Part shown: positions 23,806-35,069 of the stretch, one piece after another
Layout: each line of letters starts with the position of its first letter
How positions within the stretch are numbered: the stretch's first letter is position 1
DNA from: Phyto melanocephala
Lineage: Eukaryota; Arthropoda; Insecta; Diptera; Rhinophoridae
Length of the DNA: 64,000 nt
Assembly (NCBI GenBank): GCA_941918925.1
Contig: OW799234.1
Coordinates: forward strand, 59,624,968 to 59,688,967
Direction: 5' to 3'
Notes under the pieces: model-generated
What the model was told of the DNA's origin: nothing
Database searches by the model: none
Seen by the model: the letters and a program-made list of their open reading frames with translations, nothing else
Made by a program: the position numbers and the translations under genes

Positions 23806-24192
23806 AAGAGTTACTTTAGAGACTACAACCATTGACGTCGACTGCATTACTGGAGGGCTTAATCCTACCAGTTTATTTCTATAAGAAATTCATTATATTT
23901 TTATAGTCTATTATTATAACGGTTGTATTTTCTATTGTTAAACGTTGAAAATTATAAAACCTCAAGCAAACAACAAAGTCAGAAATGAGAAAAATTGGCA
24001 AAATATTACATATACAGAGCTACAGAAATAATCAGCAAAATTTTCGAGGTAAAAAAATAATTTATTTGTATAATAGGAGCGAAAAAATGTAATTAAAATA
24101 ATTTTTATTAAATTTTAATGTGAACAATTTTTATTCTGGCTTAAGTTCATAATTTTTTCAAATTTTGCAAAAAAGTCCATTTCCGGTCATTA

Positions 24193-25462
24193 TACACGTA
24201 ACAAAAAAACATATCATATGATTGTTGTTAAAATATTATCATTATGAATTTTAGTCAAAGTTCAAGCAAATATCATATTTTGATCGCAAATGACAATTTT
24301 TGATTTCTTATAAAAAATTTAAAATGTTCATAATATGATCTCATTTAGCAATAAAATCATGATATGATTATTTTCTATTATTTATATAGATTGTAAGTGT
24401 GGTCTAACCATATTGCATGATCTAAATTGTGAGTCACAGCTCAAGGTTGAGTTTTTTGTTCAGCCTAATTTGGCATTTCTTTGTTTCAGTATTACACAAA
24501 TTCAACCATGGAAAGGTACACAATTGAGTAGAGCGTTAAAATCATTAAAGTCTTTTATAAAAAATAGCCGTTCAAATTAAAATACATTTCATGAAGTTCG
24601 TGATTTTTTGATCAGCTTAATCGACCAAATGTTTCCACAATCGGAAGAATTGTGCAAATTTCACCAAACTGGAACTGTAGAAACTGTGAAAACACCTGTG
24701 CATGCTCGACTAGTTCGTTCTGCGAAAAAAATATTGCTGTTGTTTGCGATAGTGTAGCAGAAGAGCCATCAACCTCGATTCATCAACATGCCCAATAATT
24801 GAACATCAACATTGTCATTAAAAATATGGCCAATTACATAGAAGTATGCAACCGCAGTCGTGGCGAGCATTTAACCGACATTTTATTTCACAAATTATTG
24901 ACATTGATAATTCTATTAACACTTAACATATTAACATAATTCTATAAAAAGTTTTAGCTTCATTTACAACTAATACCGTGCGCTTTGATTAGAATATCTT
25001 ATAGTTTTTTTTCTTAATTATAAATTTTCATACTTATGTTTTCATAACTTTATTATTTATTTTTATATTTGTTTAAATTTTCAAACTTATGAATATTTTC
25101 TACACATATAAAATTAAAAAAAAAACAATTTGATATAAGCTATAGTAAACAGTTAGTTGACAAAAAGACTACCTGCTGCAAACCAAATATAATTAAAACT
25201 TCTCATAGCTTGATTTTTATCTTTTTTTTTTTTTTGGCTAAAGCATCATACTATGTTTGCCGTAGTAATATTACAACCATATACAAATTCTCATGAAAAG
25301 TAAACATTAAGTAATAAAGTTCTAGCAAACTTTTAGTTATCGTTACGAAATAAATGTTAAAACAAAATAAAAAATAAATAACCATAACTTGTTTGCGATA
25401 ACTAAATATTGTTATAAGAAACATAATATAACCGTCGTAACTAAGGTTTTTCTCTGGGTGTA
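24193..25462 (+). mobile_element. Family C TIR element, copy C2, carrying a mariner relic
   Basis: The left end is TACACGTAACAAAAAAACAT and the right end TTTTTCTCTGGGTGTA. The right subterminal block (AACCGTCGTAACTAAGG, preceded by AACTTGTTTGCGATAAC) matches C1. Extra length comes mainly from the mariner relic at 24430-24905. Confidence 0.65.
24430..24905 (+). pseudogene. Internally deleted mariner-like transposase nested in C2
   Basis: The frame from 24508 gives MERYTIE, VKIIKVFYKK, NRPNVSTIGRIV, then VAEEPSTSIHQHAQ. It joins directly to NIVIKNM and EVCNRSRGEHLTDILFHKLL, the C-terminus. The catalytic core is absent. The join is at the same point as in the mariner copies nested in family A, which marks all of them as one deletion lineage. 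Confidence 0.7.
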
Positions 25463-25574
25463 TGAATTTTTAGCAACATTTTAAAAACATAAAATAATAT
25501 TCTTTTAAACAATTTTTTTTTTAATATATATTACTAATAATGTAATACAAATTAATACGAAAATAAAACTTATA

Positions 25575-26380
25575 TAGGATCCGCCAAATAACTTTTTTTT
25601 TAAATGCTATAAAAAAAAAACTACTGAATATTTTCTCAAATTTCTTTTTTAATTTGAAAGTAAAAACCTTCCGGTTAATAATGGAAAATAATTTCATTCA
25701 AATGGCTGCCTCAGCTAGCTATGCAGTAGCCTATACGATCGGTCCAATTTTTAAAGGTGTCAAATCGCAGCTCCGAGTTGGCCAAACGACATCAGCTCTG
25801 CGGCTGATAATACGATCTTCAAAAACAGGGCGCAAAACATCGAGTGTAGCTTCGGCAATGTGGCACGTAGCGCCGTCCTGCTGAAACCAAATGTTGCCAG
25901 TTTCTTTCTCTTTAATTTTTGTGAACAAAAATTAGTTCAGCATGGCCCGATAATGATCGCCATTGACTGTAACGGCCACTCCTTGCTCATTTTCGAAGAA
26001 AAAGGGCCCAATTATGCCTCTGGACCAAAATTCGCACCAAACAGTTTTGGGTGTATCTATCGGCTTTTCAATGTATGCGTGCGGGTTTTCTGTGCCCCAA
26101 ATGTTACAATTTTGCTTGTTTACATACCCGCCAAGATCAAAATGAGCTTCATCTGAAAAGATGATTTTTTTTTGGCAAAATCGGCATCTTCTGTAAGTCA
26201 CTTAAGCCCACTTAGCGAAGCGAAAACGCATATTTCCCAACGTTGTTCAAGCGTATACACAACCATATTCGTTCAGCGGAAGGATAAAACTAATTATCTG
26301 TCAAATCAGACATGAGCTAAATGTTGCCATTCACGAAATAAGCATTAGTTGAAAAAAAAAACGTTGGATGGCGGACCCGT
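25575..26380 (-). mobile_element. GGGTCCGCC mariner-like element, copy F2
   Basis: TA flanks (25573-25574, 26381-26382); ends GGATCCGCCAAATAAC and CGTTGGATGGCGGACCC. Minus-strand coding starts MVVYTLEQRWEI (about 26260) and is broken by about 60 bases of filler. It resumes RFCQKKIIFSDEAHFDLGG and YVNKQNCNIWGTENPH, then GFF-type SRGIIGPFFFENE. VTVNGDHYRAMLN, then WFQQDGATCHIAEATLDVL and PTRSCDLTPLK follow. First, second and third catalytic aspartates are visible, with 36 residues between the second and third, unlike DD34D mariners. A 4-base gap of frame at VTVNG/MFTK and lost ends make it inactive. It is the most complete of the three F copies. Confidence 0.85.
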
Positions 26381-27227
26381 TAGAACATTATAAGCGGGAT
26401 ATTGCAAATAACAATCAGCATTGTACTAAAACACTATCAATAGTTTTGTAAAATGAAAGGACTTTATATAAAAGAAAACTTATTAAACATTTTAATACTT
26501 ATGTATGTATATATTCAAAATAATATTTAAAAAAGACAAGTATTTATTATGATCACCACCACTGTATCCCACACAATTTCAGCCTAAATCATTTCAATAC
26601 TGACCCGTAAATGATACACAAATTGAGACTCATTAATAAAAGGAAGAAAACGTCGAAAAAAAAACGCTTGGTGCAACGTGTATATGGATGCACCAACCAA
26701 ACGAGAAGAATGTATTTAAATGAAGTAAACAATGCCATCATCACAATTTTATAATCTTTAAAACTTCAAAACGAAAAAGAAAAATCAAGAAATACAAGAA
26801 AAAAAAAATCAAAAACTTAAAATGAAAAATGCATTTCGATTTACGATTCATGCTGCCAATATTTGTACTAATGGTTAAAAATAGACAACAGGGGGTCATC
26901 GCCTCAGTTGATTCGTTTAGCTACTATAACCAGGTTGTCTAAGACAACAACAACAACAGAAAAAAAGACATTTTCCATGCATGTAAATAAATATTTACTT
27001 TTGGTAGTGATTATAATAATAACACGAGTAGCATGATAGTAGTTGTCATATTGTGCTACTATTTAATAAATAATTAATCATTTTACAATGTTATTATTAT
27101 TATACAATTTTATATGCATAATATAATAAAGTAATAATGAGTCTTCAATATGTAAAAAAATTTTACTAATCAGATATTAAAGGCTTTGAAAAGTTGTCAT
27201 CATAAGATTAGAAAAATAAATAAAGAC
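26381..27227. other. Spacer, nothing recognised
   Basis: AT-rich; includes a short (CAA)n run near 26946. Confidence 0.4.
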
Positions 27228-27230
27228 TTA

Positions 27231-27389
27231 CTGCCTGTTCAACGATGTCTAAAGAAAACATAAGCGAACTTTCATTCGTACAAATACGTTGAAAACAAAA
27301 ACAAATTTTTAGTTTTTGTTGTTGTTTTCAATATATTTGTACGAATGAAATTTCGCTTTAGTTTTCTTTCGACATCGTTGAACAGACAG
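27231..27389. mobile_element. Harbinger-like palindromic MITE, 159 bp
   Basis: The two halves are near-perfect reverse complements over about 70 bases. Matching blocks include TTCAACGATGTC, AAAGAAAAC, AAGCGAA, TTTCATTCGTACAAATA and TTGAAAACAA. TTA flanks both sides (27228-27230, 27390-27392), the 3-bp target preference of PIF/Harbinger. There is no coding sequence. Confidence 0.8.
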
Positions 27390-29299
27390 TTAAGCTAAGC
27401 TTGATTTAGAACATTAAAACAAAGACCATATCTAAAATTTGCTGAAACAGCAAAGAAAAAGCGTTACCAGTTTATTTTTTAAAATAATATATACAGTTAT
27501 CTGCTTACCCAAGCGCGAACCCGGGATCCTTTAAACAAACAATTTACATATATAATTTAAAAAAAACTTCCACTCACTTCTTAAAAACGCGTAAACTGCT
27601 TTGGCTCTTGGCAAGACAAATTATTAGTTCCGTTTGTTGAAATCTTTAAAAATATTATTGTTGAAAAAAAAACTTAGCATAGACAATCGGTGATGCAAAC
27701 AAGTAATTTTATTTACCTCATATTTTTAGTTTTAATTTAATATTTAAATTGCATCAAATTTCACAATTTCTTTACTTGTTGAATGTGTTTAACCTTTGCT
27801 TGCCCGAAAGCTAACCAGATTTCTGAGTTTCAATAATCAATAACACAAGGAAAACAATGTTGTTTTCTTTAAATTGCTGAATCCAAATCTGCAATTGGTT
27901 TTTTTTATCAGCTTGATTTTCGCGATATACCGTTATGTCTAAAATAAAGGCACTTCCACTACACATATTGAAATAACTTGAAAACTATTTACCCTCTTCA
28001 GTTAAAAAAAAAAACTCCAAACTCGTCAACAATATTATCTTTAAGTTGTGCTTACATTGGTTTTTAATTTGCCCAGTATTTATAGAGATATCGGGGAAGT
28101 TGTGGCAGAACAATGTGTTTTAAAACAAAATTTCTAACTTTTTGATTTTTTAAAACTTCTTAAAAAATAAATAGAACAAAAAAAATTCCCGTTTTTTTTT
28201 TGCTAGCGTATAGGCAAATATGTTCCGAACTAAAAGAGGAATATTTCATTCAAATCAATCTACAACTTTTATTTATTTTTTGTAAAAATATTATTTATTT
28301 TTTGCAAAAATATTACTGTGCAATGGCACACTATGGTATTTCTGCTGCAAAAAAGGCATTTTTTTACCATTACTTTTAAAGAATCTAATGATGCTATTTT
28401 ATGGAGAACAAAAAACTGTATTTCTTTTAAGATATATGTTTATATATTCCTAGAAAAGATCGGTTAAAATCAGATTAATGTTGTGAAAGGGAAATATATG
28501 GTAATTTTTTTAAGATTCAGAGATTTATATATCGAGTATGTTTCGAGTGGAAAAATCTGAGTGTCGATTTTATTAAAATCCAAAGCCTTGTTTTTAATTT
28601 AAAGGTAAAGAAAAAGTTATTGCGTTAGCTCGGCTTACCTGCGCGCTCTCAGTATAACTAAATGAAAGGTAAAAGGCTCTTCTTTCAAATTAGTCAAAAA
28701 AATTCACCAACTTTGGTAAATCTTTTAAAAAAATAAAAATTTAGTAAAAAAAAGTCACGAATATTGCACCCTAGTATATGTAATAAAAAAGTTTTGCATA
28801 CCTTTTAGCTTAACGTTTTAAAGAAATTTGAGTTATTAATTATAACAGCAATTTGTTAATAATTTGTTGACAGCTGTTTTTAAAAGTGATTACGATTAAA
28901 AAAAAATAACAAAATCATATGTTTTAATAAAAGAATATCTATAAAAGAAACCCGCTTAAATTGAAAACAAAATTTGTAACGAGTAGATAGTTAACGTTAA
29001 TAAATATTGTAATAAAATTTGAAGTATAATTATAAAACAGATTTTGTTTCTAAGTGATAGTGAATTATGCCAGGAACTTATTGATTGTGGTAGTACAAAA
29101 TCGGTTTTTTGGTAATTTTTAAAATCGTTGGAGAGAAGCGCACAAAATCAAATCTTATTTCTTTCGGAAAAAAGTGACTTGGTTAGAAAGTAAATACATC
29201 TTTAAAAAATAAATTAATGAAAAATAGTTAATTTTGAATATTACGATTTTTTTTTGAAATATATTCGAAGTATTACTTGCTGATGACCATGATGACGGA
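27390..29299. other. Spacer with a short tandem duplication
   Basis: A 22-bp unit (ATTTATTTTTTG(T/C)AAAAATA plus TT) is duplicated at 28271-28292 and 28293-28314. Nothing else is recognised. Confidence 0.5.
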
Positions 29300-29810
29300 A
29301 AAATGGAGGTACCCTAGAAGTCAAAGGCCTTCAACCAAAATTTGTAGTGCTCTTTTTTAGATCAATTTATGGACAACTGCTAAATTTTATTAAATTCCGT
29401 TGCGAATTGCGGCCTATACGTTGAGAAGAAAAATAAGCGAAAAAATGTGGGTCCAAGGGAGGTACCCCTAATAGTAGACGAATTTCAACTAAAATTAGCA
29501 GAACTATCTCTTGTATAAATTTATAGATGTATGCCAAATTTCATTAGATTATATAGAGGATTACGGCCTATACATTCAAAAGAAAAATAAATGAAAAAAT
29601 TGGCGGTCCAAGGGAGGTAGCCCTAGGAGTCGACGAATTCAAAACAAAATTAGTCGAGCACTTTCTTGGATCAACCTATAGACGTGTGCAACATTTCGTC
29701 AAATTCTATGAAGAATTGCGACCTATACATTGAGGACAAAAATTCGTGATAAAATTGGTGGTCCAATGAAGGTACCCCTAGGAGTCGACGGATTTTAAAA
29801 GTCCTCGAAA
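29300..29810. repeat. Diverged tandem array, unit about 153-155 bp
   Basis: The block GGAGGTACCCCTA.GAGT.GACG recurs at 29305, 29458, 29613 and 29768 (spacings 153, 155, 155). CCTATACRTT and AAATTTCRT stretches sit at constant positions between them. About 3.3 units are present, moderately diverged, so this is an old satellite-like or transposon-internal array. Confidence 0.75.
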
Positions 29811-30508
29811 TTTTTTTTTTACTTAAAATGGAGCAAGCGTACAAAATTTCATCGTTGTAGGATCACTCCTTCTATTTTTGGCAGTTAGATGTATGAAGAA
29901 ATACCACTGTGCGGCACTGATGTATATTTAGTTTTTCTTCATTTCAAAATGAGGTAGGTACCTACACTTAATTGTGAATAAAAGCGAAACGCGTTCATCG
30001 ATTTTTATGATCGATATCTCGTTTTCTTCATAGGCTATGTTGCTTTACGCGAAAGTTATAAAACACTTTTTCCCATTTTAGAGTTTTTATGATTTTTTTT
30101 AAATACAAAATTTTAATTTTTGCATTTCAATTTAATTTTAATGAACAAAAAATTTTATTTTATGCCAATAAATGCAAAGGTGCAAAAACTAAAATAAATT
30201 TTTCCTTGAAACAATAGCAGATCGATAAGAAAACTGTATTTTTACTTAACAACAAGAAAATAATAAAAGAAGAGTATTTAACGGTACTGCCGTAGATTTA
30301 ATTATGGACTAGCGTTACAGACAAAATTGAAAATGTTCAATCTATGATGAATTTATACGACATTCTATAAAAATAGCTAAAATTGTTGTATAAAAAATTA
30401 ATGTAGAAATCATCAACTCAACTCAATATACAAGCAAGTTTTAATTAAAATCGGTTAACTAGAAATGCTTAAAAAATTATCTACTTTTATGGGTGTGACA
30501 CAGGCCAA
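29811..30508. other. Spacer, nothing recognised
   Basis: AT-rich sequence. Confidence 0.4.
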
Positions 30509-31391
30509 TTTTTTATACCCTTCAGCTGTGGTGCACAAGGATATATATAGCTTTGTCATTCCATTTGTACTTTATACAATTTTCATTTCGGAACACATAA
30601 AGTATATATTTCCTGAAAGCATATGAATAGAGGAGTCGATTGAGCCCTGACCGTCTGTCCGTGTGTTGGTTGAAGTCTACTTTCGGAAGCAACCACATAT
30701 TCCTCAGATCTGCGTATGGTATCAATCTTTTGGAAACATCCGGGAATGAATCGCTATTGAAATTCAGCACAATCGCCCCATAACTTTCTGAGATATGAGC
30801 AAATAAACGCAACTGCCTCTGTTTTTTCTACATTTTTACCACCAAAATTAAAATTTTTCAGCCATAGAATAACTTATATGCCTCTAGAAATATTCGTAAA
30901 AAATTTTGGATAAAGCGGGCTTTATTCGGTAAAGTTATAGCAAAAAGTTTTTTTTTAAATAAGTATATATTCCAAAAATTTACAAACGAAAATCAAATTT
31001 TCTCAGCTTCTAGACAGGTGAGAGAGTCAATATTGGTGTCATCGGAAAGAACTTGACTAGCACCATATAAGCACTATAAAAAATTGAAATTCATGTTGAC
31101 CGGCACTACTAATTATTAAAAAAATATAAAATCCAAGATGGCGTCTAAAACAAAATGGTGCATCAAATTTTTTTAACACCATCAATATGGGTATCAAATT
31201 AAAGAGCTTGACTAGTAGAATACAGATGACTACGTAAAAATTCAAAATCAAGGATGGCGTCGGAAATAATAAGGAAAAATGGTGTATAACATAAAGTATA
31301 GGTTAAGGTTCGATGTGGGATTATACCTATGTACATGATGGTGAAGGGTATCTCAGATTCGGCACGACCGAATATAGCACTCTTACTTGTT
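30509..31391 (+). mobile_element. Family B HINE, copy B2 (long form)
   Basis: The head is TTTTTTATACCCTTCAGC, with a short GTCY tract (about 30650-30665). It has the conserved block CGCCCCATAACTTTCTGAGA, then an interior with the repeated motif AAGATGGCGTC and GGTATCAAAT-type sequence. It ends GGTGAAGGGTATCTCAGATT, stem-loop ATTCGGCACGACCGAAT, TACTTGTT. Confidence 0.85.
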
Positions 31392-31551
31392 TAACATTAA
31401 ATTGTTTTATTGCAGAACCATATGTGTGTGCAGAGTTTTTTACAAATCAATAAAAAACAAAATATACTTTGTAAAGGCGTGACACTGCCCACCAAATATC
31501 ATCGCGGAGATCTTAAGAAAGCAAATCAAAAGCTTATTACAATCTGATCAG

Positions 31552-32520
31552 CAGTGTTGCCATAAGATGATAGAGAAAAAGTGTAAAACCTCGGAAAAAA
31601 AGTGCTAAAATGTTCTACAGTTCAAAAAGAAAAGTGCTAAAATTTTGCAATAATGGTTTTTTAAAACATTAAAAATTAAGTATACTTTTTGTACACAAAA
31701 AAAGTGCCAACAATTACTCAAATGTGGTAAGAAGGCTAACAAGTTCAATCATATAATTTATTATATGTTATTTAGTTTTAAGCTTTTCTTTAAACGTATA
31801 ACAGAACAAAAAAGTTACGTGTTAATTTTTGTTCTAAGTTTAATTTTTATTAAGCCCATCAAACTAAATAAACACTTCCGATAATTCCTTAAAAGGATTT
31901 TCATTAATTGAATTTCTAAATTGGTTTACTTGAATCCAGAACTCCGTAGTATCCATATTGGTATGCCAGATTTGTTCGGTTATATAACTCCACTGATTTT
32001 GGATTTTTTCCATTTCAGTTATACTAAAATTCATATCTTCTAAGATACAAGAAATTTTTTTAGTATCAAAATATTTTGGAAAGCCGACATTTTAGATCAT
32101 TTACAAGCGATTTTAAAAAATGTAAACATATTTTTCTGATTGTGTCTTCCTCTTCAGAAGATATTATATTTTTTATTTATTCTTGTTTTAATAACGTTTC
32201 TAATTTATATCCTAAATACGGATTTGGTATCAAATATTTTTCAAATATTTCTTCTTCATCTCCTAAAATTATGTCCATCAGCTTTTCTTTAATATATATT
32301 TTACCAGCTATAACCTTTACAAGAAAAAAAATATCATCTAAAATTTTCATTTAAAAAATAATTGATTGCATTTAAATTTTTTATGAAAAAAGTGCCAAAA
32401 TTGCGGGATTATTTTTAAAAAGTGCTAAACTAGCACATAGCACTTTTTTGAAAATCTTTTGTGCTAACGTAAGAATAAAATGCTAAATCTAGCATAAAAA
32501 GTGCTAAAATGGCAAGCCTG
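31552..32520 (-). mobile_element. hAT element remnant with intact 8-bp target duplication
   Basis: The ends CAGTGTTGCCAT and (inverse) CAGGCTTGCCAT are hAT-type. The flanks 31544-31551 and 32521-32528 are both CTGATCAG, a perfect 8-bp duplication. The motif AGTGC(T/C)AAA is repeated about eight times just inside both ends, as hAT subterminal repeats are. The middle keeps part of a transposase (separate entry). Confidence 0.85.
31700..32350 (-). pseudogene. hAT-like transposase C-terminal remnant
   Basis: From 32350 on the minus strand the frame reads MKILDDIFFLVKVIAGKIYI, then LGDEEEIFEKYLIPNPYLGY. After one stop it continues HFLKSLVNDLKCRL, and after a frameshift CILEDMNFSITEMEKIQNQW, FWIQVNQFRNSINENPFKEL. 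The combination LKCRLP..FD, FW..V and ENPFKELSE is that of the region leading into the hAT C-terminal dimerisation domain (normally followed by LP.SNA..ER.FS). That last motif is too decayed to see. The N-terminal BED finger and the catalytic residues are absent. The family call rests mainly on the termini and target duplication. Confidence 0.5.
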
Positions 32521-32552
32521 CTGATCAGTGGTTTAAAAACACAAAGAGAAAA

Positions 32553-33351
32553 AACAAGTAAGAGTGCTATATTCGGTCATGACGAATCTTATATACCCTT
32601 CACAACGTGTAGTCATGCAATAACAGCAGTTTGTATCACCATTCATCTCATATGAAATACGTACATACATATAAAAAACATACATATATAAAAACATTCC
32701 ATTGTAAAATTAGAAATTAACGTATGTATGTTAAAAAAAAAAATAAAAAAAAATATAAAAAAAAAATTAAAAAAAAAAAAATTTTAAAAAAATTAAAAAA
32801 AAAAAATAATTAATATGTAAATAATAAATTTAAAAAAAATAAAAAATAAAAAAAAAATTTAAAAAATTAAAAAAAAATAATAAATATATAAATAATATAT
32901 TAAATAAAAAATAAAAAAAAAATTTTTTTTGGCTCAGCTGGGATTCGATCCCACGTTTACTTTAACCAATATACACGTTTGTATGTATGTATGTTGTTGT
33001 TGTAATGTTGTTTTTGTGAAAAGAAATCGAGGTGGTCGTGGGTTTTTGCTCATATCTCAGTTGTTTATGAACCGATGTTTCTGATTTTCAATACCGATCT
33101 ACTCCCGAATATTTTAATACCTCACCCGGCTCCAAGCGATTTCGGGGGGCTTCAAAAAGTTGATTTCAACATACACACGGACAGACGGTCAGACGGACAG
33201 ACTGACAGACTGGCAGAGCTAAATCGACTCCCCTATTCATAAGCTTTCAATAAATATATACTTTATGGGGTCGGAAATGAAAATTGTAGAAATTTCACAC
33301 GGAATGACAAACCTATATATACCCTTTTTCACTGTGTGAAGGGTATAAAAA
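32553..33351 (-). mobile_element. Family B HINE, copy B3 (short form)
   Basis: Read on the minus strand: head TTTTTATACCCTTCACACAG, GTCY tract (about 33178-33215), block AAACCCACGACCACCTCGAT, tRNA-like segment with A/T tract. Then come ATGACTACACGTTGTGAAGG, a stem-loop weakened to ATTCGTCATGACCGAAT, and TACTTGTT at 32553. It begins 25 bases after the hAT duplication. Confidence 0.85.
32735..32979 (-). repeat. tRNA-like segment with A/T tail inside B3
   Basis: The minus strand reads GGTTAAAGTAAACGTGGGAT, then CGAATCCCAGCTGAGCC, followed by about 190 bases of A/T runs. GGGATCGAATCCC forms a perfect T-arm-like hairpin. Orientation relative to the host element is opposite to that in B1. Confidence 0.5.
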
Positions 33352-34722
33352 CACACATTAATTTTTCTGTACAAAAAAATATGCATTTTTTAGTAAATTA
33401 TACGTATTGCAACATTTAGACAAAAAACACTATCAAGATAAAATTGATCTCATAATAACTTTCTACAATGAGTGTTTAATGTTATTTCGATTAAGAGAAG
33501 TTATCAAGCCCCAGCTCTTGTTTTATTCAAAGTTTTAAAACTACTTATTTCTATCTCTTAGTTAAAATAAACAAAAATTCATTTAAACAAAACTACGATA
33601 AATGTAGCGAATATTAAAGAACATTTTCTTTTTGTTCGAAATCCTTTAGATATGATTCGAAACTAAAATATTGCTTAATAAGTTAGCAAAGACATTTTTG
33701 CAGTTTTTTTTTTCTTTTTGCAAATAATTAATTTTTTTTTCTTTCTATAATGTGTAATTCCAGTTCAAAGAAAATCTTTAAATTAAAACGAACATATTTC
33801 TATAAGTGTTTGCAGTCATATATCAAGTAATTTTCCCACACACAATTATTGAATCAATTCTCGACTAAAAGATCCAACTTAAATCAACACCTTTCTTCGT
33901 CTTTGAAGCGGGATGAATGGCTTTATAATTTACATTTGAGTAATTTTCATCAAAGGCACAGAACATATTACAAAACAAGACTTAAGTAGTGGAAAATAAT
34001 AATTATTGTTATTTGAATTCTAAGAATATAAAAGACGTAGTTAATTTAGTTTTCTTTTATTGAATAATCAAATGTTGATTGACACAGGTAATCTTCACCT
34101 TTTTATATTCACATAATATGTATGTGTGTGTGCATATGTGAGAGTATGTTTGGTTATTGCACATATGTATAAAAATATACTATCTGTTATTATTGTTGTT
34201 GGCGTATTAAAATTTTTTTTTTATTATTTGTACAAGAATAGGAAAAATCTCATAGAAAATCAATGTTAAGGACTTTTAAAAGAAAATGATTTCTAATTTC
34301 AAGACTGGTGGCAATAGTGCTAAGAGTATTTTTATTATTCTTTAAGAAACTAAAATCGAAATATAGATCAATTGAATAATAGAGTAAACAATACTAAAAT
34401 CAAACAAAAGTTTAATACATCATGTAGAAGACAGAAATGTAAAAGTGTTGAATCTATTAAATGTCGATGTAGGAAATCGTTGTTTTTGTTCTTAAAGGAA
34501 GTTGTCTAATTTTTGATTATTATGTTTTTTATACAATTAACTCATGATTTTTATAATTTCTCAATCGTTACTTGCAATCTCAAGTTAAAGGCAATACTTT
34601 TTTTGGTCTTAAAAAAATGTGTTAAAATATCTAATATTGGAAAAAAAAATTTGATGATTCCTTCATGCGGCAGTTGTTAGATATTTTAAAGCTCTGTATC
34701 GATTGATTATAAGTTTTTTTTT
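33352..34722. other. Spacer, nothing recognised
   Basis: AT-rich, apparently single-copy DNA. Confidence 0.4.
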
Positions 34723-35007
34723 TTAAACCAGATGTGTAGTAAGTGAATATGCAAGATAAAGTGGTAATTGTGCCACAAAGAAAGACTTTTCATTGATCCA
34801 AGGAGAAGCGTTTGGAACTTCTAAGTAACAAATCGACTCATTGATATGATCCCACTGCTTCGGACAGTGGCCTCCGCGTGGTGCTCCCTAGAAACTATCT
34901 CTTTGAAAATGAAAGCGATTTCGGACGGCGTTATTTAATTTTTCTAAATTGTCTTTTAAATACCAATCAATGATTTTATCGAATTTTGTAAGTAATGCAG
35001 ACTTCAT
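34723..35007 (-). pseudogene. Unrecognised protein-like frame with one in-frame UAG
   Basis: From ATG at 35007 the minus strand reads MKSALLTKFDKIIDWYLKDN, LEKLNNAVRNRFHFQRDSF, a UAG at 34890-34888. It stays in the same frame with GAPRGGHCPKQWDHINESIC, YLEVPNASPWINEKSFFVAQ, ending THLV and UAA. The mix of residues and the higher GC (about half in 34800-34930) set it apart from its surroundings. CPKQWDHINESICY recalls the start of C-type lectin-like folds, but the rest does not follow that pattern and I do not assign it. A stop lies three codons upstream of the ATG. It could be a relic of a transposon gene, a dead host exon, or a readthrough case. Confidence 0.3.
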
Positions 35008-35069
35008 TCGCTTACCTTATTGCATACATGGAAATATTGAAATTGTTTGCATACGAAAACACAACAAAT

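Noticed and set aside
25860..26156. Plus-strand frame of 98 codons (also 43100-43414)
   Set aside because: Shadow of the mariner-like transposase on the minus strand.
27500..27540. CGCGAACCCGGGATCC, possible tRNA T-arm
   Set aside because: No acceptor stem or A box within tRNA distance.
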